Position numbers and translations under genes: made by a program
The notes under the pieces: model-generated
Database searches by the model: none
What the model saw: the letters and a program-made list of their open reading frames with translations, nothing else
What the model was told of the DNA's origin: nothing
Part shown: positions 1 to 15,000 of the stretch, piece after piece
How positions within the stretch are numbered: position 1 is the first letter of the stretch
Layout: every line of letters starts with the position of its first letter
Source of the DNA: Acorus gramineus
Lineage: Eukaryota; Streptophyta; Magnoliopsida; Acorales; Acoraceae
Direction of reading: 5' to 3'
DNA length: 64,000 nt
Assembly: GCA_030737835.1 (NCBI GenBank)
Contig: JAUJYN010000064.1
Span: forward strand, 1-64,000

Positions 1-44
1 CAAAGAAAATGATACATACTATCAAAGGAAAAAAAAATACTTAC

Positions 45-3000
45 TATCTCCTTCGATCGGCGCAGATAATTAATCACATTTTGCAGGTCATTTTCTCCTT
101 TTGATTCTGAACTGATCATACTGGAAGAAATTCCAGCAGAGCTACGCTCCCTGTCAGCGAATTTTACATGAAGCTCTTCCAATCGTTTGTGCAATATATG
201 ATTCTGAAAATAGAAGTCATTATATATTAAAAACCCCAATAGTGTTTGACATATTAAAATTAGCTAGATTGAATAAGACAAGTACATTTTGATGGAACCT
301 ATGACGTCATATTCGGCAGGAATTGATAATATGAATTGACAATTGTATTTACTAAATATGAATGGATACTCAAAAATTACTGAATCAATTTCTTTATATA
401 TTTTTTTTATAAGAAATGTACGAGGAATCATATTAAAATGTTGCACCTCCAAGAAAAGGAGACAAGGAATCTATAAGGTTTTGTCTTAGAAGAAAATTAG
501 AGACCATATGTCAATGCAAAGGAAATTTACTAGAATTATGCAAAACATTAACAAATACTTCTAATGCTTCAGAGAAATTAATTACATAAATATAAAGCTA
601 ATGCCTTGTTTACTCCCTAAATTCCAAAAATGTTCCCATAGTCTCTGACTATAACTTCCCTAACAAACTGATCTAAACATTTTGATGGAAGTGTGGAACA
701 GCAAATATAACATAAAATTGGAAATCACACTTTGGGGATTTTATGGAAAAAAGACGAATTTTTAATGGAGCCAATGAAATAATACAGATCTCAACTTGTG
801 GTACACAACCTTTTTCAAATCTTCTTATGAATTCACATTTCAAGAACATTTACAAGCATATACCAAACGCAAATACAGTACAAAGAGTTTCCGTACACAA
901 ATGATAAGACTTTCCAACTTTGAGGATAAATTTAATGAAGAGGTAATTTATCAACTAGGGTCACTATGAATGAATTTACTATATGCCAAACTAGCGTCAA
1001 CAAAATGATTTTCATTTAAAAAATTAAATGTGCATATTTTACATAAATATCAAATGAGGCCTAGAGAGTATCCACCTGTTCATTAATTTCATTATACTTT
1101 CTCTCGGCCTCACTCTTTGATTCCAGCAACACTAAACGCTCTGTGTCCCATCTTGTCTGCAGTTCCTCCTACAATGTATTCAGGAAACACACCATTATAT
1201 AATACTGAATTCGATTTGAGCTGCCTGTTTTGGCATGTAAAAAAATAATTTTAAAGCATATAAAGTAAGAAAGAAGTCACCCCGAGTCATTAAAAACCAA
1301 TCACAAATAAATAACTTTTGAAATTTTCTTTTGGCATAATAAAAGCAAAAGAAAAAGATTAAATAACTGCTTCATTGGCTACCACTATGGAAGTTAGATA
1401 AAAATGTATCAGATTATTAATGATATTGTGTTTGTGATTATACAGGATTGTGTTTGTAATTATACAGGGAAAGAACTATAGCGTCATGCAACAGCTAAGA
1501 AAGAAACCCCAAGAGAACTTTTTTTATTTGAAGATGTATGCAACTCATAATAGAAGTACTAGTCAATTATGTCATTCAATTTGAGACATACCCATATAGA
1601 CTAGGTCAGAGACCATATATTATGTTCTTCAAGTTTTTTTCATATGAAGTCAATCCGTGAACAAGCAGAGGATGACCTCAAGTGAGTATCATGAGGCCAT
1701 GGGATCAGAAAAATCACTGTTTCCATCAGGAAGGTCTGTGGATATTTCTTCATTATTATTTGGATAACAAATAACAATGAAACTGAATGGTGCCGGAAGT
1801 TTTACTGACCCCCCTTCCTGTCCAATTGTTTAGCCTACCATGAGAATGAACAAAATCAAAATGCTTCCAAGTATATGACTGAAGGAATACATTTCCAATT
1901 CAAGAAAACAAAATTAGAAACCTCTGACATATTTGAAACACTCCAAACTATTACCAAGAAAAGGGGGAAAATAAACATTTTTACTCTTTTCATTACCATT
2001 ATATTTCTCTGATATTTAGATCCCATGTAAGGCTTTAGATCATTAGATAAGCCAAACACCGGTGGCATAAATGTCCTTGAAAACACAAAAACCTGATGGA
2101 AACTTAGGTGGTTAGAGACCTAGGAAGCACGAACACCTCAATCAACATGTCGTTTCTGTGTTGGACATCTATGGGACATGCCACACAACACAACATTCAT
2201 TGGACACAGGACGAACACAACCATACATGTCTAAATTTCAAAAATACATTTTCTGAATTTCAAACACACATTGGCACATGATGAACACGGGCATGGACAT
2301 ACAACACTCATGTAGCAGAATTTGTGGCATTTTTTCTTACTAACTACTAATAAGGTTTTTGCTTGCATAAAACCAAATTATGTTAAAGAATTAGTAGGGA
2401 TAATAGTTGACACAACATTGTACTTGAATCAATTTTTATAGTATATGGATGTATGCTCCTTTTTCTCAAATAGTCATAATATACAGCATATATACTATTT
2501 ATTTATTCAATGCCATGTTATTGCCATGTCATTGTCCTAATTTTCAAGATTTGTCATGTTACCGTGTATCTACCATGTTGTGTCTATGTCCCATATAAGT
2601 GTCTATGCACCATAGTTATGGGCACATGTGTCAATGTACTTGGTGCCTTGGTGGGTGCTGGGCTAGCGGGATCAAAACTAGGGCTTGTGGGTCACTATAT
2701 TTCAATAAAATGGCATTTTTTTTCATGTCAGACCCACAACGTTAGCCTAATGAAAGAAACAAATAAAAATTCTTAATCAAGTGCAAAAAGGACAGACTTG
2801 AAATCCTAACCATGTAGGGAAAGGTTGCAAATTTTTTTCCCGGTTTTTCCATGTATTGGTAAAGATGATTTCCATAGACCATTCTATTCATCAAATGATT
2901 AAAAAAAAATAAACAAGGGCAATAAAATTTTGGGTTTTTTATTTTTTAGTCCCTGTAAACTATATGATTTAGTGATCGATCCCTCACTTCTTTATATTTC

Positions 3001-6000
3001 AGTTTAAGTCCCTAGATTTAAAGAGCATGTTTCTTATTAGTCCCTGAAAGGGACCTATCCCTAAATTTTTTTATTTTCTTTTTAGTGCCTGGGAGGACTA
3101 AAAGAAACATATCCCTTTAATCTGGGGACTTAAACTGAAATATGAAGAAGTGAGGGATCGATTACTAAATCATATAGTTTATGAGGACTTAAAAATAAAA
3201 AAACCCTTATAAAAAATATTTAAAAAATTAGTATCCTCCTACCATTTTAAGTTAATACTGAGAACAATGCTGAAATTTCCAAATTGCATCCCTGTACATG
3301 TTTCCACAGTAAGAAAAACAACAAATTACCTATGTAGTTCAAAGTGTTGTTGCTGTGATCAGCCAAGAAACTAATGCTGCATCATGTTTAACAGTTTTTT
3401 TCAGTGACACTCTGTCAAAATTGACAAGAACTTTTTCGAGTAACATACTTCTAGGGCAAAGCAATTAGCTCAATTATGACAGAAAAAATCTGAAATAGTT
3501 GTGGCAGAGAGGGTATTTTAGTAGACACTGCATATTTTGACAATTATGTCATATTAACAGACATGAAAAAGAAAATTTGTAGTTACTACAGATTCGGGAA
3601 ACTTTTTATCCTTACAAGTCCAGCACTGCCTTCGCCTGTACAAAAAAATAAAAAACTCCGACAAACAATAAATATCAGCTATTGGTTCAAGGGAATTACA
3701 ACCCGAAAACACAAAATTTATAACTTAGGTTTTGCTACTCAGCATCATAAGCTAAAAATGATGAAATATTAAAGTTAACCAAGCAATGCAATCAGAGATG
3801 TGGATGTGAGTTTGATTAGGAACAAGGACAGATGCTATGATCATAAACCAGTACATATAGAGAAAGAGAACATCAACATAGCACAGAAATCTTACTTTTT
3901 CTGCCTTTTGGCTGTTGGCTAATCGGCGCAAGTCTACTAATTCCGCCTGTACACCGGCCAAAGCCTCAGAAGTTTTTGTCAACTCTTGTATTGTCTCAGA
4001 TTGAAGGATAACCTACAGAAGATAGAACAACTTAACTCTTGTATTGTCTCAGATTGAAGAAACCTATATTGCTTGTCACATACATAGCTGAACAAAATAT
4101 TTAGAACATACAACAATTAAACCAATTGTTCTAGTCATATTTTGGGAAAACAAATTCTATTTAATATATTTATAACATTATTTAACAAAAAAAAATTTAA
4201 AACAATACAACAATTAGGTAATTTTGGATATTTTATAACTATATAATAATAGGAATATTTTGGCACATCATTTTGCATGGCATCATATTATACGTGCATC
4301 AAATGTTATTCTCCTTGTGTATCAAATAAAAAAATATTTATAAAAAATTAAATAAAATCCAACAGTGACTCAGCTATCAGAGCACCTCTTGGTAGGTTGG
4401 TAGAGACAAAATCCAACAGTGACTCAGCTATCACACTTCAAAAAATAATCCTAATAGAACAGAAATCCAAACCTACCCAGACCCGAAAATTTGTCTCCAT
4501 CCACACCAAAAATGACCTTCTTAACCTCCAAAGCCAGAAGATCTGGCAGACACTTCAAGTCTTCATGGAACCAGACTGGTCTAACCTATCTAAAATGCCC
4601 CACCAAAGCTTCTTTAATCCAGAACGCATCCACCACCTCCTGACCATTAACAAATAGCTTAAATTTTGTTGATTCGCCTTCTTTGGTTGGCCATCTTGTG
4701 GAAAAACTCCGTGTTATTGTCACCCTCCTTAAGCCATAGTGCCCTTGACGATTGTCTCCATTCCACCTCCTCAGTCCTCAAGATTTTCATTAATTAACTT
4801 TTCTCGTGCTTCTGTCCTCTCTGTATTCCTCAGAGAAGACTTGCCTCCTCCCATGCACCAAAAACACCTATCCCCTCTCCTTCATTCTGCTTTCTCTTTC
4901 TTCCTTTTCCCACACTTCTAGTCTTGCTTGTAGCCTTTTAACTTTGAAAGCAAGTTTCATTGCCCCTGTGAGACCCTGCACTAGAACCTCCAAGAAGAGG
5001 ACACCACTTCTGCAAAGCCCTAGCACTGAAGCCACCATACTTCAAACCTGAAGTGCCTCTGCCACCTGTCACTCTCCCTCAATGAACAACAAAGGGGATT
5101 GGTCTGAGCAAATTTATGGGAGACCCTGGAGAGAGTAAAGCGGGAATGGCTCCTCCCACAAATAATCAGTCAAAACACTGTCTAAATCGAGCCATGTAAA
5201 ATCCTGTTTGGTGAGTCAATGTCCACCAAGCCTTCCAACCCAATCTATTCGATAAAAGCCTCCATGGCTTTGGAAATTCCACCCATTTGACTATCTTTGA
5301 CAAACCATATAACGTTGAAGTCTCCCATCACGCACCAACGACGTCTCCCATAATGTTTTTTAGACCCAACCACTGCCTCCCTGAAGCGCCTTCAAAAATC
5401 TCCTTGCCAACAGACATTTCATGTCCCCTTAACAGAGGAACTAACTTCCTCTGCTATGACCCTGGCAGTTGGGGTGTAGTGTGAGTCGTTGTAACTTTGA
5501 CAATATTGAAATTATTCGTGGTAACATCTACCTTCTTTCAAAATAAAAAGACCAAATTCAGATTTTTGTAACAGCCCAACCAGGTACATTTTTCCTAGCA
5601 CTTTTTATAAAATGACATTAAAATTAAAAAAAAAAGTTTGGTAACATTATTTAGAAGCACCACCTTAATACGAAAAGCTAGTGGCAAGTGGCAACCATGA
5701 TCCCAACGCTACCTAGGACTTTCTATTCAATAAAATTGCATATGTTAAAGAATAAAAAGATCATAAATATAGGTAAGGCCGAGATGATCCCCGAAAAAAA
5801 AAAATAATAATAATATTTCTATTTTCCATTATTGATTTCGTTTTTATCTTTTATTGCTAATTACTTGGCTTTCATGAAATGAAATTGAGGTACAAAATAA
5901 TTATAGCAAAAAACCATTGCAACATTGATTGATAACAAAAATATATGTCTATATGTTTATCTTTCATAAAACAAAATAGTGCTTCACACGTTCAACAAAC

Positions 6001-9000
6001 GAGTGCCCTCAGGTAATTTAATAAGGCATTCACACAGAACATGTACAACATCCAAGTTAACATACAGGCACAAACAACCTTACTGCAAAAAATTAAGATA
6101 AGAGACAAACTCTTCTCTCAAAAATAAAAAATACTCAAGTTTACTATGACATAAACAATGAACACAAAAAAAATTAACTAAACGAAATCTTTTTTTAAAT
6201 AAGGAGGCATCAATCCAATAAAACTTTGACAGGCTAAACTCATAATTATATAATTAATCATTGGTTTGCAATAAAGTAGAACCTGTCTTTCATAATTATC
6301 CTGTGCCGAACGCCAGCGTAGGTGCTCTTTCTCTAGATCCTCTTTCAACAGATTAATCTGAAATTCCATCGCCACAATTTGCGATCTATAACAAGATAAT
6401 TCATGTAGAACAACATCAATAGCTATAAATTAGAAAACATCATTAAGAATGTTGAACACATTCATCTACTCCAAATATAAGTCCTTAAATTGGCCTCACG
6501 TCTTCATAGAACTTTCTTCCTTCAATCGTTCAATATCTGACTGTGCAGCTAAAAGAGCGTCCTCTTTGGCTGAAACTGCTGAAGAAGCCTCACTGGACTT
6601 CAAGATAACATCGGACTCAAGCTCAGAGACCTTTTCACTCAGTGAAAGAATTTCAGCTTCTAATGTCTTCTTCTTCTTCTCCGACTGTGGAAAATTGAAG
6701 AATGTCAAATTTAAGTAAGAAAAATAACAGTTCAAAATCAAGATAAAGAAAACTTGTAATAACTTTGTATTAGAAAGATTCTTCACATTAAGAGTTGGGT
6801 ACAACTTCAGCGCACAAGGGAATTCAAAACCATTCAACATAAGTTACATACCCAAAATCCATTATTGAAATGAAACCACAAGCCGTTATCGAAATGAAAC
6901 CACAACCATATAGATTACCTCAGACTTATATTCCTCATGAGCAGCTTCAATCTGCTTTAAAGCAATTTCATTCACCTGGGCTATTTGTTTATACTGCCAT
7001 GACAGAAAGTGAAAAGTACATTAATTCTCCATAAATTTAAAATAAATCCACTTTTAAGAACTTAGGAACCTGTTGCATGTAGTCCTTGTTAATTTGGGCT
7101 TCCTCTTTAAGCTTTTCCATTTCTTCTTTCAATTTCTACAAATCAAGAGTAGCATAATGAAGAACAAATTTCAAAATTGCTACCTTTGCATAGTATAACA
7201 TATTAATATAAGAAGATCACAAGGTATCAAATGGTCAAATGGTAATAAACATCCAGCATGGCTATGCATAGTTTATAGATACTGACCTCAGTCATAGAAG
7301 AAATAGAAGTATGACTAGCATCCAGCCCAACATCCTGCTTAGCAAAAGAAAATTGAAATGTTCAAATGCAAAAAATAAGATATATAATATTATACATTTT
7401 AACACACATGAAACTTCATCTGGGTTATAAAACCCATAAAACTGTGGCTATATATAATATATATTAACAAAAAAAAAAATTGCACCCATGATGGATCCTT
7501 TATAATCCAGCTCATGTGCATTTAGCCGTGGACGCAATTTATAAATGTTCACTTGATACCTCTGGTATCAAGTTCTCCTTGTTGTTTGTGTTCTTTTTAG
7601 TGATTTAGTGCCAGATACGATTATTTGTATGCCCATTTTCTGTTGCCCATGTCAAGAATCAATCATGCCATATCTGTATAAGATCAGCATCCTTAAATGG
7701 CAGATATACTTTGAATTTGAGGGCTCCAGTTTATTAGTGCTTGAGGCAGCTGTTATGTTTAGAGAATAATAAACAGGACCATCTGCTGGTTATACAGAGA
7801 ACTTTTCTATGATGCATAATTTCCACTGGTTATGAATGCATTTCTTTGTGACACCCTAAAACAATGGGATATTTAATGGAATAGGAGTCAAATATCCCCT
7901 TCTACTGTTGTATCATCAAAAAAGAAAGAAAGGGAGGACAAATTAATAACAACATATATTTTCCAGAAGAAACGGGAATGAATGTACCTTTGTTCCAGAA
8001 GATTCTGCCTTCGCTTTCAATTCAGAATATCGAGCCTATAATGCATTTTCACATATCAAATCTTCAAATACTTGGAAAAAAAAAAGAATCTTTTTAAAAT
8101 ATTCCTTCCAGATTTCTGAAAGAAAACCCACCTCAGCTGCCGCTGCTCTAGCCTCAGAAGCAGCAATGCGATGCAAAGCATCAGCTAACTCCTTTCTCGA
8201 TTCATCCATTTGGTCCATGGCGTGCTCTATTTTCTTGTCTTTTTCAAGTGTAAGCATCCGCACACGATCTCGTTCTTCTTGAAGCTCTGCCTTGGCTTCA
8301 GCCCAATCCCTCTGTTCAATATAAATAAACAAAAACATTTACTTCTAGGACAATCATTTATATATGAAGATTAATTTGTCCCTTACCAAAAATATCATTC
8401 ATATATGTAGATATTCTTCAGCATTTGGTTCAAATAAAACATTTTCTATCACAATTTCTTTTGTTAACTCTCTTGATATCTATCTAGCATACTCTAGCTG
8501 GTATTCTTAAGGGTCTCAAATGCTGTTGTAGGCCTTTAACAACCAGTCTTAGCATGCATTTTCAATGATTTCCATTCTTGTTTCCTAGGTTCTCAATCCA
8601 GATATGCCCTCTTGAGTCACACAAATTACTTAAAATTACATCCAATAATTGAAGGGCCTTGCTAGATTAACATAAATAATCAGCAATTAGAGAAGCTATT
8701 AAGTGGGGCATTGATGGGTTAAATATACAGGAATACAATGAAATTGACTCAGAGATATTCTAAGCACAAGTGAACCATTCAATCAATAGACTTGGATCAG
8801 CTTTGGGAAAGAGGTGAATATTTTTCCAACTTGCAAAAGATGTAAGAAAAAAAAACCTGCAAATGATATGTTTACACTTGCGTGCACTGAGATTAGGTGG
8901 TGCAGAAGAAAAAACTGATAAAAAGATGTAATAAATAAATCCATGCAGCTAATATCGTCTCGTAGAAGTGACACACAGGTTAGATAGTTGTAGATGATTA

Positions 9001-12000
9001 AAAAAAATTTCATACATCAGAAAAATACAATGATGCACCAATTTTCGTTTTACTATGGCATAGGATGGAAAGTATAACTAAAGAACCAAAGACCATCAAT
9101 GCCTACTTCAGTTCGTCTGATATAATCGTCCTGCATCCTCCTTTCCATAGCTCTTGCATCCTGTAACATTTAACAGCAACAAAAAATCATAGAGATAAAA
9201 ATAAAAATAAAAAGACGGAAGTTAATTATGTAGAAGCTTAGGTAGGCATACATCACGGGCCTCTTGAGAACTTTGGATTGTGTCCAGACTCGCCTGAATG
9301 AAAAAGCAATAAAACATAAAAAAGGAGGCAAACAGTGCCTATGAGACATGCCTAATCCAGCATTGCAAGGCGATAATTGCTGTTACCTGAAGACGACGCA
9401 CTCTATCTGATAAACTTTGAACTTCTTCTGATGCTCTTTTCTCTGAGTTTACCATGATTTCTCTTTCATGCTTCAAAATGGAAACCTGTTCAGAAACACA
9501 GGACGGTGAACATCATCCTTATCATGTCTTTTACCGGCTGTAAAATACCCATACCTCCATAGATAATTTTCGCGCATTCTCCTCAGATGCTTGCAACAAA
9601 TCGGAACTTTCCCTGAGCCTTCGTTGGTAGTCAATTATCAACTGGGTGAATTCTACATTTCTAGCACGTATGCCATTGGCCTCATCTCTCTGAGATGTGA
9701 CATTGATGGCTAGTTTCAAAATACATATTATACAAATAAATAAATGAAAAAGGAAATCACCCAAATAAGAAGTACCTGATGCTCATATTCCCTAATGAAG
9801 CTATCAAGACGTTCCCTAACGAACTTTGATTCCATTGCTAACTTATCACGCTCCAGCCTTAATGACATAACCTCACTCCTGCAAAAGAAACAACATGAGA
9901 AGTAGAAAATTTAAGTATAAATTCCCAGAAGTCAATTCAGTGTTTAAGTTATTGTAAGTGAACGGTGTACAATGAGATCATAATTATAAAAAGACAATAA
10001 AAACAGAAGTTAAAGAAAGATAAAGATAATCAGACAAAATAGATGAATTCATTCAAGTGAAGATAATCAGACAAAATAGATGAATTCATTCAAGTGATAG
10101 ATAAGTGAAAAAGAGAATTCCATTATCTCGACTGAAGAAGTATTTACTAACTCATGAATAAAGCTGGCATTTAGTTAGAACTCTGTCAACGCACACAGAC
10201 AAGTATCATCACGTTGGCAGTATTAAACAATAATTTAACATTAATCATGCTTTCTTTGAGTTCCCATACTTCCATGAATGGTGCCTGCACTAGAGTGCAA
10301 AAAGCGAAACTACAATACCTTTTGGCAATACATTTTTTTTTTATATAAAGAGAATTTTTTTTCCTTATGGCCTTACATATTTATGGCATTACACTTGGAA
10401 AGTAGGGAATTAGCAGCAGAGAAAAATGCATAGAAGCAGGTGCAAAAGCTAGAAAACATCCTCTTTTTTAAAAAACAAAAATTACACATTGATAATTCCA
10501 TGGAGAAATGCATATATTGTATGTATCACATGATGCGGCACACTGACTATAGGCTAGGAGCCTAGGAGCATGGTTACTGATTGCAAAATTAGGGGATAAA
10601 ATTTGAGGGTAGTATAAATTAAGATTTAAGGTCTAAAAGTTCAAGGAATAGGGCTTTAAAGGATTGGAATAAAATGACCAGGGCTTGCTGGTCTTCCTTT
10701 TTTTATTTTTTATCATTTTATTATTACTGCAGATGGTTGATGCGGAGAAAGAATTTTGGCAATGTATGTATTAGCTAAGAGAACATCAAGGACAAAGTAA
10801 GGGATGTAGCATGAGTTACAATGAGAAGAAATAAGAAAGGTTGTGTAACAAAGGGTAAAGGAATAAGACAAGATAAATTAAAATGGTTAAAATCCAATCT
10901 AAGGACTCTAGTACCCCAATTGTTTTTAAAAAATTATTCTTAGCCATCCATCATGCAAATGCACTTGCATACCACTTGTTTATCTGCAACATGTATAACT
11001 AAGCATCACGTTAGCATCAAGAGTTCCAAGTTAGCAAAAAGAGGAACCACATAAGGAACTGAAACAAATGTTGGACTCTTATTAAATAGTATCTGAACAG
11101 AGAGAACTGGAATTCAAATTTCCAGTTTCATTCCACTGAAATTTAGTTTTGAGATCTAGTTCCAACAGCTAAACCCGAAAATGCATATCTTCCCTTAAAA
11201 TTAGAAATTACTGGCATGTGATAGGTGTATGAGCCCAAACATGTCAGCCATGTTCCAACAAACTTAGATCCAAGCTCTGAAGAAGTTAAGAATCATGTTG
11301 TCGATCTTCAGAGCAGGGCTGAGGGGCAGCATGCAAAGTTGTTGAAACTGCTTGGAAAAGCACGAGCATAAAATGGGAAGAAGAAAAATCAAAATGACCG
11401 TGTGAAAGATAAATTTCAGTGACCAGAATGTAAGAAACATAAACTACACAACTTAATGATGTGACTGAGCATATAATCAGTTAAATTCTACACGGTCAGT
11501 TATATAGCACAACAACTTCATTAAATGAATCCAATTCTTAAAAATGTTGTAGACAAATCAAATGACAATAATGACATTGGGGCTTAAATCAGCTTCCAGT
11601 TTAGACGATTAACCTACCTGGTTATGTCCTATCAGCTACATAGTTATCTAGTAGCTCTTTTGCAAAGAGAAACCATACCAGATTATCACTTACCAAACTG
11701 AAAACCAAAGCAGTACTGAACTAAATTGATTATCTGACCTGAACTCTAGCAACTATAACTCATGGGCAGAGAAATCGACAAATGGAAAATAATATCGGTA
11801 GCTATATTTAGTGCCAAACTCTTTCCTTTCGCCTCACCTTCTGTTCATCATCTGATCATAGTGAAAAAACAAAAGCACCTTGAATCCAGTAAACCCCTCC
11901 TCAGTCAAAATACAGGCCTTTGCTTACTCACAGCTCTACAGGTGAAAAGGCATTCCCCAAAGTACCGGTTGTTTAAAGCTTGAATCTTGTGACCACTCCA

Positions 12001-15000
12001 TAGGAGAGTAGCAGATAAATATCTGGCTTTGTGGGGGTTTCAACAACATCGAAAACGTTCTTTTTGTTAAGGAAAGGTGGAAATGCACAACCTGTGTAAC
12101 AATATTTAGAAGGGGGGGGGGGGGGGGGGAACAAAAAAAAGAAAAGGATAAGCTCCAAACATGGAGAGGGACAGGACAAATTTCCAGAAAAAATACAAAC
12201 AACCAAAAAAAAAACAGAGATGAGAAGTCATCCAAGAAAAGAACCCATGCAAGGAACACAAAGCATCAAACCAACCATCCTGACACAACCCATGGCTCAT
12301 GCCATCCACTCAGTCAAATCCCATAGGAAAGAGTCAGCATACCATCATACATCACAGAGGAAGGTTTTTCATGCAAATGATTTCGGCATTTAGAAGCACT
12401 GTACAAATACATAAAAAATGTACTTCCCACATCCACATACTTAAAGATGAAACGAAGCAACAAAGATTTAAAATATATGTTGAGATCAGGCATGCCCCAT
12501 ATAAAAAATACACCACAAAAACATTTCAGTGGAGAATAAAGGGATCTACACTACCTAGATTTGACCAAATCATCCTCAAGATTTTTAGCTCGTTCCACAA
12601 GCTGTTGATGGGCTTTTCTGGTAGCTTCCTGAAAATCAAATTTGCACACACAATGGAAGATAAGCCCCAAAAAAATGTGATGTGAATGAGGTAATTGACA
12701 TATGGGGATTGACGGTCAACATTTAGCAAGCAAACCTGAGAACCTTCAATAAGAAGCATCAGGCCTGCCCTTCGATCTTCTGCATGTGCATCTAAATAAT
12801 AAAAAATTAGCTAGGTGCTGACAGGAACGTAAATACAGAAAACAGATGTTGACAACAGATCCAAAATAGAGAACCAAATCACGCATAAATGTTTTTAAAC
12901 TCAGACATTCATGTATTTGTAGAAAATGTACTATAAGCTTCCCAATGGGAAAAACAGGAAAATGGCACTTCAAGAAAGAGAAATGACAAAGTTTGCAGGA
13001 TGACAAAACCTAAAATAGGTTCAGCAGATTGAGAAAAATCCGAGCGAGGCTTGTGTGCCTCTTCATACAATCTCTTGTACATTGCAACCTGTGCAAGAAA
13101 AAATGTAAATATAAGAAATTGGCGAATGAATGAACAATCACATCAACCGTAAACACACAAAAAAAAAGAACTTGCCGAGCTGTGAAGTGATTCTATCATG
13201 CGACCTTGCTCCTCCGATCTTTTCAAAACAACAGAAACTTTGGAGGTAGCTTCATCAATATGCTTTTGAAGCTCCACCTTGAAACTCTCCTAAAAATGAA
13301 CATTAATGAGGGTGTAAATTTCCTTTCGAACCATCAAAGCGAGGAAAAAAAAGTTTTCAAGTGTGTTCCTCATGATGGTAGGAGTATCTACTCCTAAAAT
13401 CATAATGACCCAATTTTTAAGAAAAGTAGTAATTGCCCCCCAAGTGATCTCTATGTATATTCTCCTGCACTCGAATAGATATTCATTCCTAGTGAGCTAT
13501 ATACTCCAACACACCGCAGGTGGGACAAGCTATTAAAACTTGGCTAGAGCACTATGATCACCTCGCCAGAGCATTATGAAGCGAGAAAGCATGGTTCCCC
13601 AAAATAAACATATGCGTACACATGCATAAGCACAAAAGAGGAGAATGCTAATGTAGTGTTTAGATTATTTTACTCTGTCCACAAGTTCTAAACAAAATAA
13701 ATTACAATTCAGAAGACAAAAAAGGTTGCAGCAAAAGCATCATATAACCAATATAAGATATTCCAAAACTAAGAGTATACTTAAACATAACTGTAATAAT
13801 ACCTTTAATTCAGCATCTTGTAATTCATTATGGCGAGAAAGATCACGCACAAGGCTTCGGAGATGAACATTTTGTTCAACTAATCCCTTTATATCCCTAA
13901 AGGTCAACTGCACCAACATTATGATACCACAAGCAGTCAAGGATATATCATTCTGTCATGCTAGGAAAAACTCATTTTTTCAAAATAGGACAGAAAAGAA
14001 TGTAACTTACAAGATGTTCTGAAATAACTTTATCAGCATCAGATTCAGTGCTGTGTTGAACTACATCTCCTGGGATTATATCACCATCCAAAACCTCACC
14101 CATTCCACTACAACGTAGTTGAACATCTCGGCATTCTTTAAGGAGAACAGTCACCTAATCACCACAATGCAGCCAGTCCAATGATGCCCAAGATAGAGAC
14201 AATCAAATATACGAGTTCCAAAATATGGTGACAAAGAAAATTTGAAAATCCTCTAAGATTCCATAAATAAGAATTTAAAGATCCTGTCGAGACTCCATTA
14301 TATGAAAGTAAAATTCTTATTTATGGAATCTTAGTTGATTTCACTTTAATATAATTATATGAAAGTGAAATCATAGTTAATCTACTTGATTTGAAAATAT
14401 GTAGTAATCAAAATTCAAAATACCAAAAAAAACATCGTTTGTCAATAACACATTATTTGAAAATAAGAGGAAGTGCAAACTTTCATGTATTTGAAAATAA
14501 GTCAACAAATGCAGCCTTATTAAACCTCCTCAAAATAAATAAAATTTCTAGTGTACACGTAGGGCATGTCTTTCTCACTAATTTTTAAATAACCACCGAA
14601 CAAATTTTCATATAAACAATCATAGGATTCCAAAGAACATATTTTAGGTGAAATAAAAGACCAAAAAACAGCAGCTCTGACAAAGTCAATTCTAACCTGT
14701 GTTTCAAGGTCAACTATCTCCTTTTGAGCAACATTGTATTCTCGTTCATGCCTCTTTAACTCAGCCTGAAGAGCAAATTTGTCAAAGAACAAACTCAAAG
14801 AGCGATCATGGCCAAATTTGTCAAAGAACAAACTCAAAGAGCGATCATGGCATAAGACATGATAAATAGCTGCATACTTTCAGTTCTTGGATAGTATTCT
14901 CATGACTAGCCAGCTCCGAACGGGACTGCTGCAGTTTATGGTTCATCAAATCATACGCCTCGACCATCCTGTCATGTTCAGCTAAGATGCAAGAAAACTG

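Larger units (their letters stand above)
1169..3895 (-). other. NUA intron 33, long intron with DNA-transposon remnants
   Basis: This 2.7-kb intron holds a clear inverted-repeat element (2932-3206) and a possible decayed element around 2118-2640. The remainder is AT-rich and without recognisable coding content. Confidence 0.7.

Noticed and set aside
13165-13176. GT four bases inside as the donor of NUA intron 17
   Set aside because: It would shift the frame, whereas the GC donor gives the conserved protein sequence.
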